Origin: G963674665 sp963674665 | Lineage (GTDB): Bacteria > Desulfobacterota > Desulfovibrionia > Desulfovibrionales > Desulfovibrionaceae | Reading direction: 5' to 3' | Assembly: GCA_963674665.2 (NCBI GenBank) | Contig: CAXXPL010000001.1 | Span: 248,001 to 312,000, forward strand | DNA length: 64,000 nucleotides | Shown: one piece after another, positions 55,035-64,000 of the stretch | How positions within the stretch are numbered: position 1 is the stretch's first letter | How the letters are laid out: each line of letters begins with the position of its first letter | Notes under the pieces: model-generated | The model's database searches: none | Told to the model about the DNA's origin: nothing | Seen by the model: only the letters and a program-made list of their open reading frames with translations | Translations under genes and position numbers: made by a program

Positions 55035-57095
55035 ATGAGCCTTTTGGACGCTGCTAGCCAAGCATATCTGGACGAAGCGCGGGAAATGCTTTCCGATCTC
55101 GAGGAAGGCCTTCTGGAGATAGAAGAGGACCCCGGGAACAAGGAGTGCCTTGCGCGCGTCTTCCGCGCCATGCACACCATCAAGGGATCTGGCTCCATGT
55201 TCGGCTTCGACGAGATCGCGCGTTTCTGTCATGACGTGGAAACCGTGCTGGACAGGGTGCGCAACGGTGAAGTCACCTTTACCAAGGAACTCATGACGCT
55301 CACCCTGCAGGCCAAGGATCACATCCACGGCCTGCTTCAGGAGCCGCCGGAAGGAACCTCGGAGTCCGTGGCCAAGTCCGACGAGCTCCTGACCAAGTTC
55401 AGGCGGTTTCTGGACACCGACACAACAGAGGCCGCGCCCAGGGAGAGCGAGGAGAAGCCGTCCGCATCTCAGGAGCAAATGGAGACCTGGTGGATTCGAT
55501 ACCGCCCCTTTGCGGATACCTTTCTCAGTGGCAGCAAGCCTTTGGGCCTGGTTCACGAGCTGTTGGGGATGGGGCGCGGAATGGAGATTTTCCATTCCGA
55601 GGACATCCCCCCCCTGGATAACTACGAGGCCGAAAAAGCCTATGGCTGGTGGGATCTGCTGCTGGTCACCGATCTGGGGGAGAACGCCCTGCGCGATGTG
55701 TTCATCTTTGTGGAGGATGAATGCAGCCTTGAGGTACGGCTGTTGTGCAAGAGTTCGGTCCGAGGAGCGGACATGGAGGAATTGGCCAAGGTCATCGAAG
55801 ACAACCCCCAGGAGGCCTTCGCCACCTTGTACGATTCCTTGCAAAAGGTTTGTTTGTCTTGCACCTCGCAGCGGGACAAGGCCAAGTCGTCACAGGCAAA
55901 GGCCGCCCCGCCCCGCCAGGCGCCAGTTGCCCAGACATCGAGCATCCGGGTGGATGCCAAGCGCCTGGACAACCTGGTGAACATGGTCGGCGAGATGGTC
56001 ATCCTTCAGGCCAGGCTGGTCATTGCCTCGAAATCCATCCGCAACTCACTTGTGTCGCAGATAGCCGAGGACATGGAGCGTCTCACTGTACAGATGCGGG
56101 AGAACGCCCTTGGCATGCGCATGCTCCCCATCGGCACTGTCTTCGGCAGCATGCGGCGCATGGTCCGGGACGTGGCCGACTCACTTGGCAAGGAAGTGGA
56201 CTTTGTCACCGAGGGCGGTGACACTGAGTTGGACAAGACAGTCATCGACCAGCTCAAGGACCCCCTGATGCATATCCTGCGCAACGCCCTCGATCACGGG
56301 CTGGAGACCCCTGAGGACCGTGAGGCACTGGACAAGTCCAGGGAGGGGATGCTGCTGCTGCGCGCCGAGCACTCCCGGGGGGACGTGCTCCTGGAAATCA
56401 CCGACGACGGCAGGGGCATCAATCCGGACAAGCTGCGCCAGGCGGCCATTGACAAGGGGTTGATCCCCGCGGACGCGTTGCTGGACAGAAAGGAGACCCT
56501 CGGGCTCCTGTTCCTGCCGGGATTCTCCACTGCCAAGAAGGTCACCGGACTTTCGGGCCGTGGCGTGGGCATGGACGTGGTCAAACGTTCCATCGACGCG
56601 ATCCGCGGAAGCGTGGACATCGAGACCACCGAAGGCAAGGGCACCACCATCGCCATCCGCCTGCCCCTCACCCTGGCCATCATAGACGGGCTCAATGTTC
56701 TTGTGGGACGAGAATCGTACATTTTCCCCCTTGTCCATGTGGAATCCTGCCAGGAGAGATTTTTGAATGGGCAGGTGCCGCTGGTAAACACCATGGAGTA
56801 CATGGGCAACATGATTCCCTGCGTGAGCATGCGCAACCTCCTGCACACCCCCGGGGAGCAGCCCGGCTACGAGCGTGTCATCGTGGTAAACGTGGAGGAT
56901 TCCCTCGTGGGTCTGGCGGTGGACAGCGTCATCGGACGACAGCAGGCCGTCATCAAGAGTTTGAGCGAAATGTACGAGGAGGTGGATTTCATTTCCGGCA
57001 CCACGGTGAACGGTCATGGCAGCATCTCCCTCATCCTCGATATTCCGCAGGTTGTTCGGCGCGCCGTACGGAACGATGGTCAGGTCCACCTATAG
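55035..57095 (+). CDS. cheA: Chemotaxis histidine kinase CheA
   Basis: 686 residues. HPt domain with RAMHTIKGSGSMFGF (phospho-His 47), a middle segment in the place of P2, dimerisation domain (RVDAKRLDNLVNMVGEMVILQARL), HATPase with HILRNALDHGLETPEDR, DDGRGI and GRGVGMDVVK, then a CheW-like regulatory domain. The ATG at 55035 follows AGAGGTGCCCG and matches the family start. No cheR or cheB gene is in this operon. Confidence 0.95.
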   Translation: MSLLDAASQAYLDEAREMLSDLEEGLLEIEEDPGNKECLARVFRAMHTIKGSGSMFGFDEIARFCHDVETVLDRVRNGEVTFTKELMTLTLQAKDHIHGLLQEPPEGTSESVAKSDELLTKFRRFLDTDTTEAAPRESEEKPSASQEQMETWWIRYRPFADTFLSGSKPLGLVHELLGMGRGMEIFHSEDIPPLDNYEAEKAYGWWDLLLVTDLGENALRDVFIFVEDECSLEVRLLCKSSVRGADMEELAKVIEDNPQEAFATLYDSLQKVCLSCTSQRDKAKSSQAKAAPPRQAPVAQTSSIRVDAKRLDNLVNMVGEMVILQARLVIASKSIRNSLVSQIAEDMERLTVQMRENALGMRMLPIGTVFGSMRRMVRDVADSLGKEVDFVTEGGDTELDKTVIDQLKDPLMHILRNALDHGLETPEDREALDKSREGMLLLRAEHSRGDVLLEITDDGRGINPDKLRQAAIDKGLIPADALLDRKETLGLLFLPGFSTAKKVTGLSGRGVGMDVVKRSIDAIRGSVDIETTEGKGTTIAIRLPLTLAIIDGLNVLVGRESYIFPLVHVESCQERFLNGQVPLVNTMEYMGNMIPCVSMRNLLHTPGEQPGYERVIVVNVEDSLVGLAVDSVIGRQQAVIKSLSEMYEEVDFISGTTVNGHGSISLILDIPQVVRRAVRNDGQVHL

Positions 57096-57118
57096 TCCAT
57101 GTGACAAGGAGAGCTACG

Positions 57119-58186
57119 ATGCACGCCACCTCTGTGCGCCCGAACAACATGAAACACATCCTGGTGGTGGATGACTCCAAGTCGTTCCGGCATTTCATTG
57201 TCGGACTGCTGCAGGAGAAGGGATACCGCGTCACCCAGGCCGGAAGCGGGCGCGCCGCCTTCGCTTTGCTCAAGAATCTTCGGTTCGACCTCGTCATCAG
57301 CGATGTGATCATGGACGACGGAGACGGCCTGGAGCTCCGCGACATGATGCTCAGCGACAACAGGCTGACCGTGATACCCTTCATAGTCATGACCACCAAC
57401 CGCCGCCACGACGGACCCCAGGCCTTCGAGGGGCGCGGCATCGCGGGCTACCTGGTGAAGCCGTTCCTGCCCGGGCAGTTGCTGATCATGGTCAAGAGGC
57501 TACTGGCGACCTACGACGAGATTCTGATCCAGCAGCAGGACAAGATCATGCTGGAGCGGAGGCTGCTGTTCGGCGCCATCTCCAGCCTGGCCCGGGCGCT
57601 CAACGCGCGCGATGGCTACACCAAGTCCCACTCCGACTCAGTGGGCAGGCTCGTGGTGCGCATAAGCCGCCGCATGGGGCTCTCCAACCAGGACATCGAA
57701 TATCTCTACCTGGCCGGGCAATTGCACGACCTGGGGAAAATCGGCATCCCGGACTCCATCCTGCAAAAGCCCAGCAAGCTGACGGACGAGGAGTACGAGG
57801 TCATCAAGACCCATTCCGTGGTGGGGGCGAACATCATCGCGCCCATACCGGGCATGAGCCAGGTGGCCAAGGCCATCCGCCACCATCACGAGCGCTACGA
57901 CGGCAAGGGATATCCGGATGGTATCTCCGGGGGCGACATCCCCCTGTGGGCCAGAATCCTGGCCGTTGCCGACACCTTCGACTCCCTGACCAGCGACCGC
58001 CCCTACAGGGAGGGGTTCCCCCTGGACCAGGCCTACGGGATCATCAAGGATGTCTCCGGGACCCAACTCTGCCCGGATTGCGTGGAGGCCTTCCTGGCCA
58101 CAGCGCCGGACGAATCCGGCGCCCGTACACCGTTTGTGGAGTTCGGGCATGTTTCGGGCGATATCCCGGAGTCCTTTTCCCTGTAA
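57119..58186 (+). CDS. Response regulator with HD-GYP domain
   Basis: 355 residues. REC domain at 10-135 (VVDDSKSFRHFIVGLL, LVISDVIMDDGDG, GYLVKPFLPG), then HD-GYP: DGYTKSHSDSVGRLVVRIS, LHDLGKIGIPDSIL, HHHERYDGKGYPDGISGGDIPLWARILAVADTFDSLTSDRPYR. Intact HD and GYP (here GYPDG) residues predict cyclic di-GMP hydrolysis to GMP. It lies 23 bases after cheA with AAGGAG, so the operon may couple sensing to c-di-GMP turnover. Confidence 0.93.
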   Translation: MHATSVRPNNMKHILVVDDSKSFRHFIVGLLQEKGYRVTQAGSGRAAFALLKNLRFDLVISDVIMDDGDGLELRDMMLSDNRLTVIPFIVMTTNRRHDGPQAFEGRGIAGYLVKPFLPGQLLIMVKRLLATYDEILIQQQDKIMLERRLLFGAISSLARALNARDGYTKSHSDSVGRLVVRISRRMGLSNQDIEYLYLAGQLHDLGKIGIPDSILQKPSKLTDEEYEVIKTHSVVGANIIAPIPGMSQVAKAIRHHHERYDGKGYPDGISGGDIPLWARILAVADTFDSLTSDRPYREGFPLDQAYGIIKDVSGTQLCPDCVEAFLATAPDESGARTPFVEFGHVSGDIPESFSL

Positions 58187-58577
58187 CCTAGGATTGAAGC
58201 ATATTCCGGACGGACCGTCAGGGGGGGGCTCCGCCAAGCGGGCTCTTCCCGAGACTCTGGGCATGGCAACGCCTTCCATGTTGCGGTTTGCCCGCTTTCG
58301 CAGTATTCCCAAACAAAGATGCGGAGCATGTTCGTGACGCGGTATCCATGCCGTGATGGACAATCCGGGTGCCGGCCCCGTTTTTATGAGAGCCTTTCGT
58401 ACCCGGGCAATCCACTTTCATCTCACTGATCGGACAGGAACATCAGCGGCGGCACGGAAGAGGGGCCTTGAAAGCGCTTTTCCGACGGTGTCCCGCGCCG
58501 CATGAATAGAAAACAAGTCACCAGGGGCGGGTCGCGCCGGCACCTGGCAAGACGTTCAGCCAGCCCGAGAGGTCAGG
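58187..58577. other. Spacer after the chemotaxis operon
   Basis: 391 bases, GC-rich, with short imperfect dyads (GGCTCCGCCAAGCGGGCTC at 58225-58247) that may form a weak terminator. No gene supported. Confidence 0.35.
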
Positions 58578-59657
58578 ATGCCGGTTCGCAAAGTATTGAA
58601 AAACTGGGGAGAGCGCTTCTTTTTTGACGAGGAGACCATCTTCTTCGCCCTGCTCTTGCTCGGAGTCTCCAGTATAGTCATTTTTTACGGCTCCATACTG
58701 CTCCCCTTCTTTATCGCCCTGGTCATAGCCTTCCTGCTGCAAGGAATGGTGGGCTTCCTGCGCAAAAAACTGAAATTGCCGCGCTTCGCCGCCGTGATCA
58801 TCGCCTACTGCGTGTTCCTGGGCATGGCCCTGGGCGCCCTGGTCTGGCTGCTGCCTCTGCTCTGGGAGCAGCTCGGCGACTTCATCAGGGAACTGCCAAG
58901 CATCCTGCGCATGATCCAGGAGTGGTTCGTCAAGCTGCAGGAGGCCTATCCGCAGATTCTCTCGGAAGACTATGTGACCAATCTGCTCTCCGAGGTAACC
59001 AGGGAGCTGCGCCAGACCGGACAGATCGTGCTCAGCTTTTCCATGTCCAACATCCCCAACCTCGTGGCCTGGACAATCTACCTCATTCTGGTGCCCATCC
59101 TGGTGTTCTTCATGCTCAAGGACCAGCCCAGGCTGCTGCGCTACGTGGCCTCCATGCTGCCCCGCAAGCGCGTGCTGCTGGACAAGATCTGGAAGGAGAT
59201 GGATTCCCAGATCGCCAACTATGTGCGGGGCAAGGTGGTGGAGATCATTATCGTGGGCATGGTCACCTGGATCGCCTTTGCCATCTTCGGCCTGCGCTAC
59301 GCCGAATTGCTCGGCCTCATGGTGGGGCTCTCCGTGGTCGTTCCCTACGTGGGAGCGAGCCTTGTCACCATTCCGGTCATCGTGGTGTCACTGTTCCAGT
59401 TCGGCTGGTCCGCCACCTCGGCCTGGGTGGTGGGCGTGTACCTGATCATCCAGGTCATCGACGGGAACGTGCTGGTGCCCCTGCTCTTCTCCGAGGCCGT
59501 GAACCTGCATCCGGTCTCCATCATCCTGGCTGTGCTCTTCTTTGGCGGGATCTGGGGTTTCTGGGGCGTTTTCCTGGCCATCCCCCTGGCCACCCTCATC
59601 AAGACCATCCTCATCTCCTGGCCCAGAAGCCCGGAGGAGAACGGCTCGGCTGCGTAA
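58578..59657 (+). CDS. AI-2E (PerM/TqsA) family membrane protein
   Basis: 359 residues with about eight membrane segments arranged as in the family: an N-terminal pair (IFFALLLLGVSSIVIFYGSI, LPFFIALVIAFLLQGM), a central soluble part, then KVVEIIIVGMVTWIAFAIFGLRYAELLGLMVGLSVVVPYVGASL and QVIDGNVLVPLLFSEAVNLHPVSIILAVLFFGGIWGFWG. Members export AI-2 or move Na+/H+; role here open. Start has GAGAGGTCAGG. Confidence 0.9.
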   Translation: MPVRKVLKNWGERFFFDEETIFFALLLLGVSSIVIFYGSILLPFFIALVIAFLLQGMVGFLRKKLKLPRFAAVIIAYCVFLGMALGALVWLLPLLWEQLGDFIRELPSILRMIQEWFVKLQEAYPQILSEDYVTNLLSEVTRELRQTGQIVLSFSMSNIPNLVAWTIYLILVPILVFFMLKDQPRLLRYVASMLPRKRVLLDKIWKEMDSQIANYVRGKVVEIIIVGMVTWIAFAIFGLRYAELLGLMVGLSVVVPYVGASLVTIPVIVVSLFQFGWSATSAWVVGVYLIIQVIDGNVLVPLLFSEAVNLHPVSIILAVLFFGGIWGFWGVFLAIPLATLIKTILISWPRSPEENGSAA

Positions 59658-59747
59658 TATCGCAGTACCTTTTTATGGGATGATTATCGGGTGAGCCATC
59701 TTCAGATGGTTTCTCCCTCGCAAGCTCTGCGGAAGATGACTTTTATC

Positions 59748-59795
59748 ATTACCAAGGGGAGAAGCCCGAAGTCGGACTTCTCCCCTTGGTAATGG
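59748..59795. terminator. Perfect bidirectional hairpin between convergent genes
   Basis: CATTACCAAGGGGAGAAG pairs with CTTCTCCCCTTGGTAATG, 18 bp, with a smaller inner CCGA/TCGG stem. It closes both the AI-2E gene and the second TAXI operon. Confidence 0.85.
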
Positions 59796-59810
59796 TGATG
59801 CTTGTTGTTT

Positions 59811-60239
59811 TCAGGAGGTTGTTTCCTGTTTCTCCGTATCCGGAGCCTCCGGTTTCTTGACCTTGTGTCTGGAAACCACGTGATACCCCTCTGAGAAGGC
59901 GCGCACCCGGCGCTGCACGCGGATGAGACGCTTGAGGATCTCACCCATGCCGAAGAGGGTGACGGAAAAGACCAGACAGCCGCAGAGGAACAGGAAGCCG
60001 CCGATGGCGAAGAACATGTTCAGGGTTTCGTTGTCCTTGTCCGTATTCCAGAGCAAGACCAGGCAGCCGATGATGCCTATGATCCAGATGATGTGCCCGG
60101 TGACGCGGAGGATATCCTCCATGGGCAACCGGGACACGGGGTTGTCCATTTCGTAACCCACCACGTGCGCGCTTTTGCAGTGGGGGCATTTGTCCATGGT
60201 ATCCTCGAACACGGTCCCGCATATTTCACATTGCAGCAT
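59811..60239 (-). CDS. Zinc-ribbon protein with two membrane segments
   Basis: 142 residues. The N-terminus MLQCEICGTVFEDTMDKCPHCKSAH is a four-Cys zinc ribbon. Two membrane segments follow (HIIWIIGIIGCLVLLW and FFAIGGFLFLCGCLVFSVTLF) and then a basic tail. No known function. It starts 14 bases after the TRAP permease, so it is the last gene of that operon and may serve the transporter. Start has AGGGAGAAA. Confidence 0.8.
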   Translation of the reverse strand: MLQCEICGTVFEDTMDKCPHCKSAHVVGYEMDNPVSRLPMEDILRVTGHIIWIIGIIGCLVLLWNTDKDNETLNMFFAIGGFLFLCGCLVFSVTLFGMGEILKRLIRVQRRVRAFSEGYHVVSRHKVKKPEAPDTEKQETTS

Positions 60240-60253
60240 GGTCGTTTCTCCCT

Positions 60254-62329
60254 TTATGCCGCGCTGGTACTGACCGCGGGCTTGATGCGCGTGCGTTGCA
60301 ACAGGAAGATGCCGAAGAACAGGGCGATGCCGATGAGGTAGCACCAGTAGCGCTGGCCGTAGGGCACGCCAAGATGGTTGGCCACGGCGTCAGGACGCAT
60401 CATGATGAAGGTGACGGCGAGGAACAGGGGGATTTCCCAGAACTTGTTCCTGGTGAAGAAGTACCCCTGGGTGGCCGAGGCGAATGCGAAGTTGCCCAGC
60501 AGGGTCATGGCGAAGATGAAGATGCCCTGTACCCACGAATTGATGCCATGCAGGATGATGTCGTGGTTGAAGATGAACATGAAGGGCAGGATCGCGGTCC
60601 GGATGTCGTACATGAAACCCTGGATGCCCGTGGGAACGGGGGGCGATTCCGCGATGGCGGCGGCGGCGTAGGCGGCCAACCCCACCGGCGGAGTGTCGTC
60701 CGCCAGGATGCCGAAGTAGAAGCAGAACAGGTGCGCGGCCATGAGCGGCACCTCGAATCCCTGCATGCCGCCGAGGGTTACGATGGCCGGGGCTGTGAGC
60801 GAGGCCATGACAATGTAGGTGGCGGTGGTGGGCAGGCCCATGCCGATGAGCAGGCTTGCACCGGCGGTGATCACCAGCATCAGGAAGATGTTGCCCATGG
60901 AGAGCACGTCGATGATCTGGGTGATCAGGCCGCCCAGGCCCAGGGCCACGACGCCGACGATGATACCGGCCGCGGCCGTGGCCATGGCCACGCCCGCCAT
61001 GTTCCTGGCGCCGTCGGCCAGGGAGACCAGGATGTCGTTGATGCCCTCCTTGAAGGCCGGCCACAAGGGTTCGCCGCGAACCCTTGCCTTGATGGGATGC
61101 TGCAGCAGCATGATCACGGAGAGCACCAGGATGGCGCGGAAGGCCGCCAGCTCGGGAGAGTGGCGTACCACGATGAGTTCATAGAGCAGCATGATCAGCG
61201 GCAGGAGGTAGTGAAGGCCGTTGAGCAGGGTTTTGGTCAGGCTGGGCAGCTCCCTCCAGGGGATGCCCTTGAGGCCGAGCTTGCAGGCCTCGATGTGGGA
61301 AATGTAGAGCAACGCGCCGTAGGACGCGAAGGCCGGTATGGCCGCCGCCTTGACCACCTCGATGTAGGGCACGTTCACGTACTCCGCGATGATAAAGGCC
61401 GCCGCCCCCATGATTGGGGGGGCGAGCTGCCCGTCCGTGCTGGCCGCCACCTCGATGGCGCCGGCCTTGGTGGCGGGGTAGCCCACCTTTTTCATCAGCG
61501 GAATGGTGAAGGTGCCGGTGGTCACGATGTTGGCGATGGAGGAACCCGAGACCATGCCGGTAAGGCCTGAGCCCAGGATGGCCGCCTTGGCCGGCCCCCC
61601 TCGGAAGCCTCCGAGCACCGAAAGCGCAAGCTGGATGAAGAAGTGCCCGGCCCCCGCTTTTTCCAGCATGGTGCCGAACAGCACGAAGAGAAAGACGATG
61701 GTGGCGGACACGTCCAGGGGGATGCCGTAGATGCCCTCGGAACTCATGGTCATCTGCCCCAGATAGCGTGTCAGGGACACGCCCTTGAAGGCGATGACGT
61801 CGGGCATGTACGGGCCGAGAAAGGCATACGCCGAAAACAGGATGGCTATGGCCGGCAAGGCCGGGCCAATGACCCTGCGGGTGGCCTCCAGCAGGAGCAC
61901 CACGAGGATCACGCCAAAGATGATGTCGCGCATTATGGGCTGGCCATAGCGCATGGCGATGCCGTCACGGTCGATGAAAAGATAGAGCGCGGTAAAGGCC
62001 GCGAGAAAAGCCAGCGCATAGTCCACGATGGTGACGCGGTGCATGACCAGCAACCAGCGCAGGTCCGGGCGCCAGTTGGGCGTGAATTTGAACATGGGAA
62101 TATTCATGTAAATCAGGCAGATAGCGAATGCCAGATGGATTGCCCTGATGAACAGGGTGTCCAGGATCAGCCAGCTCGCCGTGGAGAGCTGGAACAGGGA
62201 CCAGGCGATGGCGATGACCATGGTTACATACTTGGCCACCCCTTCGTTTTCCTGGGACATTCCATGTTCCTGTTCGGCGAGTTTCTGGGCGTACTCCACT
62301 CCGTGGGTCTTGATCTGCTCGTTCTGCAT
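60254..62329 (-). CDS. TRAP transporter fused permease (TAXI system 2)
   Basis: 691 residues, about 18 membrane segments. GSGLTGMVSGSSIANIVTTGTFTIPLMKKVGY, STDGQLAPPIMGAAAFIIAEY and GMGLPTTATYIVMASLTAPA are DctM signatures; the first 200 residues hold the fused DctQ-like part. It differs clearly from the permease at 25 kb, so the two systems are old paralogs. Start has GAGG. Operon: binding protein, permease, zinc-ribbon protein. Confidence 0.93.
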   Translation of the reverse strand: MQNEQIKTHGVEYAQKLAEQEHGMSQENEGVAKYVTMVIAIAWSLFQLSTASWLILDTLFIRAIHLAFAICLIYMNIPMFKFTPNWRPDLRWLLVMHRVTIVDYALAFLAAFTALYLFIDRDGIAMRYGQPIMRDIIFGVILVVLLLEATRRVIGPALPAIAILFSAYAFLGPYMPDVIAFKGVSLTRYLGQMTMSSEGIYGIPLDVSATIVFLFVLFGTMLEKAGAGHFFIQLALSVLGGFRGGPAKAAILGSGLTGMVSGSSIANIVTTGTFTIPLMKKVGYPATKAGAIEVAASTDGQLAPPIMGAAAFIIAEYVNVPYIEVVKAAAIPAFASYGALLYISHIEACKLGLKGIPWRELPSLTKTLLNGLHYLLPLIMLLYELIVVRHSPELAAFRAILVLSVIMLLQHPIKARVRGEPLWPAFKEGINDILVSLADGARNMAGVAMATAAAGIIVGVVALGLGGLITQIIDVLSMGNIFLMLVITAGASLLIGMGLPTTATYIVMASLTAPAIVTLGGMQGFEVPLMAAHLFCFYFGILADDTPPVGLAAYAAAAIAESPPVPTGIQGFMYDIRTAILPFMFIFNHDIILHGINSWVQGIFIFAMTLLGNFAFASATQGYFFTRNKFWEIPLFLAVTFIMMRPDAVANHLGVPYGQRYWCYLIGIALFFGIFLLQRTRIKPAVSTSAA

Positions 62330-62368
62330 GCCGGATAACCTCGGTGGACAAGTGCGTATACGTGAAAC

Positions 62369-62399
62369 AGGGCCGGGCGCCGTTCTCGGCGGCCCGGCC
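62369..62399 (-). terminator. Intercistronic hairpin in the second TAXI operon
   Basis: GGGCCGGGCGCC pairs with GGCGGCCCGGCCC just past the binding-protein stop and before the permease. Same placement as at 26788; it probably lowers permease relative to binding protein. Confidence 0.65.
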
Positions 62400-62418
62400 C
62401 GTCAGTCTCGGCCAGCCG

Positions 62419-63396
62419 CTATTTCAGCAGGCCGGCTTCCTTGTAGTACTTTTCAGCGCCCGGATGCAGGGGGGCGGAGAGGCCTTCAAGCATGCTTTCC
62501 TTGGTCAGGTGCTTGTAGGCGGGGTGCAGCTTCTTGAAATCTTCGAGGTTGTCGAAAACTTCCTTGGTGATGGCGTACACGACTTCGTCAGGCACCTTGG
62601 CGGAGGTGACGAAGGTGGCCTTCACGCCGAAGGTGGGAACGTCGGCGTCGTTGGCGGCGCCTTCATAGTACTCGATGGGCACAACGGCCTTGGCGTAGTA
62701 GGGGTACTTCTTCATCAGCTCGTCGATGCCAGGACCGTCGATGGCGACGATGCGGACCTTGCGGGCGCCGGCGGTGGCTTCCTTGATGGCGCCGGAGGGA
62801 TGCCCAACGGTGTAGAAGAAGGCGTCCAGGCGGTTGTCCTGCAGCAGACCGGGAGCCTCGGCGGCCTTGATCTGCTCGGCGGTCAGGTCTTTTTCGAAAT
62901 CCAGGCCCACGGCGGACAGGGCGTCGATGGAGTTCTGGCGCTGGCCGGAGCCGGGGTTGCCGATGTTCACGGCTTTGCCCTTGAGGTCCGTGATGTTCTT
63001 GATGCCGGTGTCTTCACCGGCCACCAGGGTCAGGGACTCGGGGTGGATGCTGAAAACAGCGCGCAGATCGGTCTGGGGCTTGCCTTCCCACTCGGCCAGA
63101 CCCTTCACTGCCTGGTACTGGCGATCGGACTGGGCCACGCCGAATTCCAGGTCACCGGCCATGATGGCGTTGATGTTGAACACGGAGCCGCCGGTGGACT
63201 CGACCGTGGCGCGGATGCCGTACTGGTCGCGTTTGTTGTTGACCATTTTGGCAATGGCGCCGCCGGTGGGATAGTACACGCCGGTGATGCCGCCGGTGCC
63301 GATGGTCACGAAGGTTGTTTTGGCGATCGCGAGAGACGCAAAGCCAACTACCATGGCCAGTGACAGTACTGCTACAAGAAAACCGATCTTCCGCAT
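62419..63396 (-). CDS. TAXI-family TRAP substrate-binding protein (system 2)
   Basis: 325 residues. Signal peptide MRKIGFLVAVLSLAMVVGFASLAIAK. Mature start VTIGTGGITGVYYPTGGAIAKMVN is the family ligand site; KAVNIGNPGSGQRQN and the ending LSAPLHPGAEKYYKEAGLL are further marks. Glutamate-type TAXI proteins share the GTGGxxGVYYPxG block, so an amino-acid or dicarboxylate ligand is likely. The ATG at 63396 follows AGGAGGAGG. Confidence 0.95.
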   Translation of the reverse strand: MRKIGFLVAVLSLAMVVGFASLAIAKTTFVTIGTGGITGVYYPTGGAIAKMVNNKRDQYGIRATVESTGGSVFNINAIMAGDLEFGVAQSDRQYQAVKGLAEWEGKPQTDLRAVFSIHPESLTLVAGEDTGIKNITDLKGKAVNIGNPGSGQRQNSIDALSAVGLDFEKDLTAEQIKAAEAPGLLQDNRLDAFFYTVGHPSGAIKEATAGARKVRIVAIDGPGIDELMKKYPYYAKAVVPIEYYEGAANDADVPTFGVKATFVTSAKVPDEVVYAITKEVFDNLEDFKKLHPAYKHLTKESMLEGLSAPLHPGAEKYYKEAGLLK

Positions 63397-64000
63397 AGGT
63401 AAGCCTCCTCCTGAAAGAGGTTTGGTGTTGGCGGCGGGCCATTTGCCGACCCTCCGCTGGTATGACTCGTCCTCTTTAAAACCGATAAAATGCAATAACT
63501 GTAAAACTATGTCATAAAAACAGGTAGTTATAGAGTATTACAAAGGCCGAAAGAACATGATCCGAGGGACGTAATCATCCGCCCTGTCAGCACCGGGCCA
63601 GAGTGAGGCGAGGGTCCGGGCCTGTGCGAAAATGATGCGCCTGGGGTAACCTTCAGACTTGTTTGCATGCTTTCCGAGGTGTCGCATCTTTAGCCTGTTT
63701 ACCAAATTTGAAAATAAATTGCAACCCTTACCGTATTTTTTCGGCAATAGGGGTAGAACCTCGTATTATCCGGGACGCATCCCGCCTCAGCCATATATAC
63801 CAATTGTTGACGCCCGAACGCCCCCATGCTAGCCAGTGTTGAACCGGTCTTGTAACATGACCAAAGCATGCTAGGAAATGCAATACCTAACAGTGTTTCT
63901 ATAGGCCAAACACCCCTCCTGACACCTTCTTCCAGCCTTATCCCGAAAATGACAGACAGCATCTATTCAAATATCGTTCTGGATCCCGATTGTTATTATT
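63397..64000. other. AT-rich region upstream of the second TAXI operon
   Basis: About 600 bases to the window end. The first 150 bases likely hold the promoter of the TAXI operon. Two minus-strand open frames (63538-63747 and 63699-63962) overlap each other, lack ribosome sites and have no protein-like pattern, so no gene is called. Confidence 0.4.

Noticed and set aside
63538..63962. Two overlapping minus-strand frames at the window end
   Set aside because: No ribosome sites, overlapping each other, and no recognisable protein pattern.

Overview
The window looks like chromosome from a GC-rich, anaerobic, motile member of the Desulfovibrionaceae (Desulfobacterota). This rests on the gene mix, not on a marker gene: no rRNA or tRNA was found. 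The pointers are a multiheme cytochrome c fused to a bd-oxidase-like membrane domain, a YedE/TusA/DUF3343 selenium-type cluster, two TAXI-TRAP importers, an iron-sulfur double-cubane reductase with its ATPase activator, a molybdenum-storage-type protein, many large sensor kinases, and the G-rich/C-rich hairpin terminators common in that group.

Layout. 0.1-3.9 kb: a two-gene membrane/octaheme redox module (minus strand). 4.4-8.4 kb: an AT-rich EEP-family hydrolase, then an NMT1-type binding protein overlapping a dCache-HAMP-SpoIIE phosphatase. 9-12.5 kb: coaX, eno, folD. 12.7-16.5 kb: a hybrid histidine kinase coupled to a tiny membrane protein. 16.9-20 kb: the selenium-type cluster, with one frameshifted gene. 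20.2-23 kb: a PHP protein, an archaeal-type phosphoglycerate mutase and a nucleotidyltransferase. 23.1-31.1 kb: a metabolic locus with lyase, HD protein, TAXI-TRAP importer and IclR regulator on the minus strand, and a divergent double-cubane reductase plus activator on the plus strand. 31.3-41.8 kb: an accessory-looking patchwork of a LysE exporter, broken genes, an AT-rich methyltransferase, TrmO, a MoSto-like protein, a PadR switch, a TiaS-like protein, HU and a glutaredoxin, with most copies of a palindromic repeat. 42-46 kb: an OmpR/HK pair, small secreted proteins and gpmA. 46.4-58.2 kb: a six-PAS kinase with a sigma-54-type regulator, then a chemotaxis operon (MCP, CheW, STAS, CheY, CheA, HD-GYP). 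58.6-63.4 kb: an AI-2E-family protein and a second TAXI-TRAP operon.

Two things stand out beyond the gene list. One is a family of about 155-bp long-palindromic elements (six copies, near 12.5, 16.7, 33.0, 34.2, 35.1 and 41.1 kb). Their ends begin TAG/TAA, and in four of six copies this supplies the stop codon of the adjacent gene; another copy has split an acyltransferase gene. The other is the 23-31 kb locus, which reads as one unit: an IclR sensor, a high-affinity carboxylate-type importer, a PEP-mutase/isocitrate-lyase-family enzyme, an HD protein and an ATP-driven low-potential reductase. The substrate cannot be named from sequence.

Three otherwise good genes carry single-base shifts at homopolymers (17.9, 31.05 and 32.5 kb). 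These may be sequencing errors or real decay.
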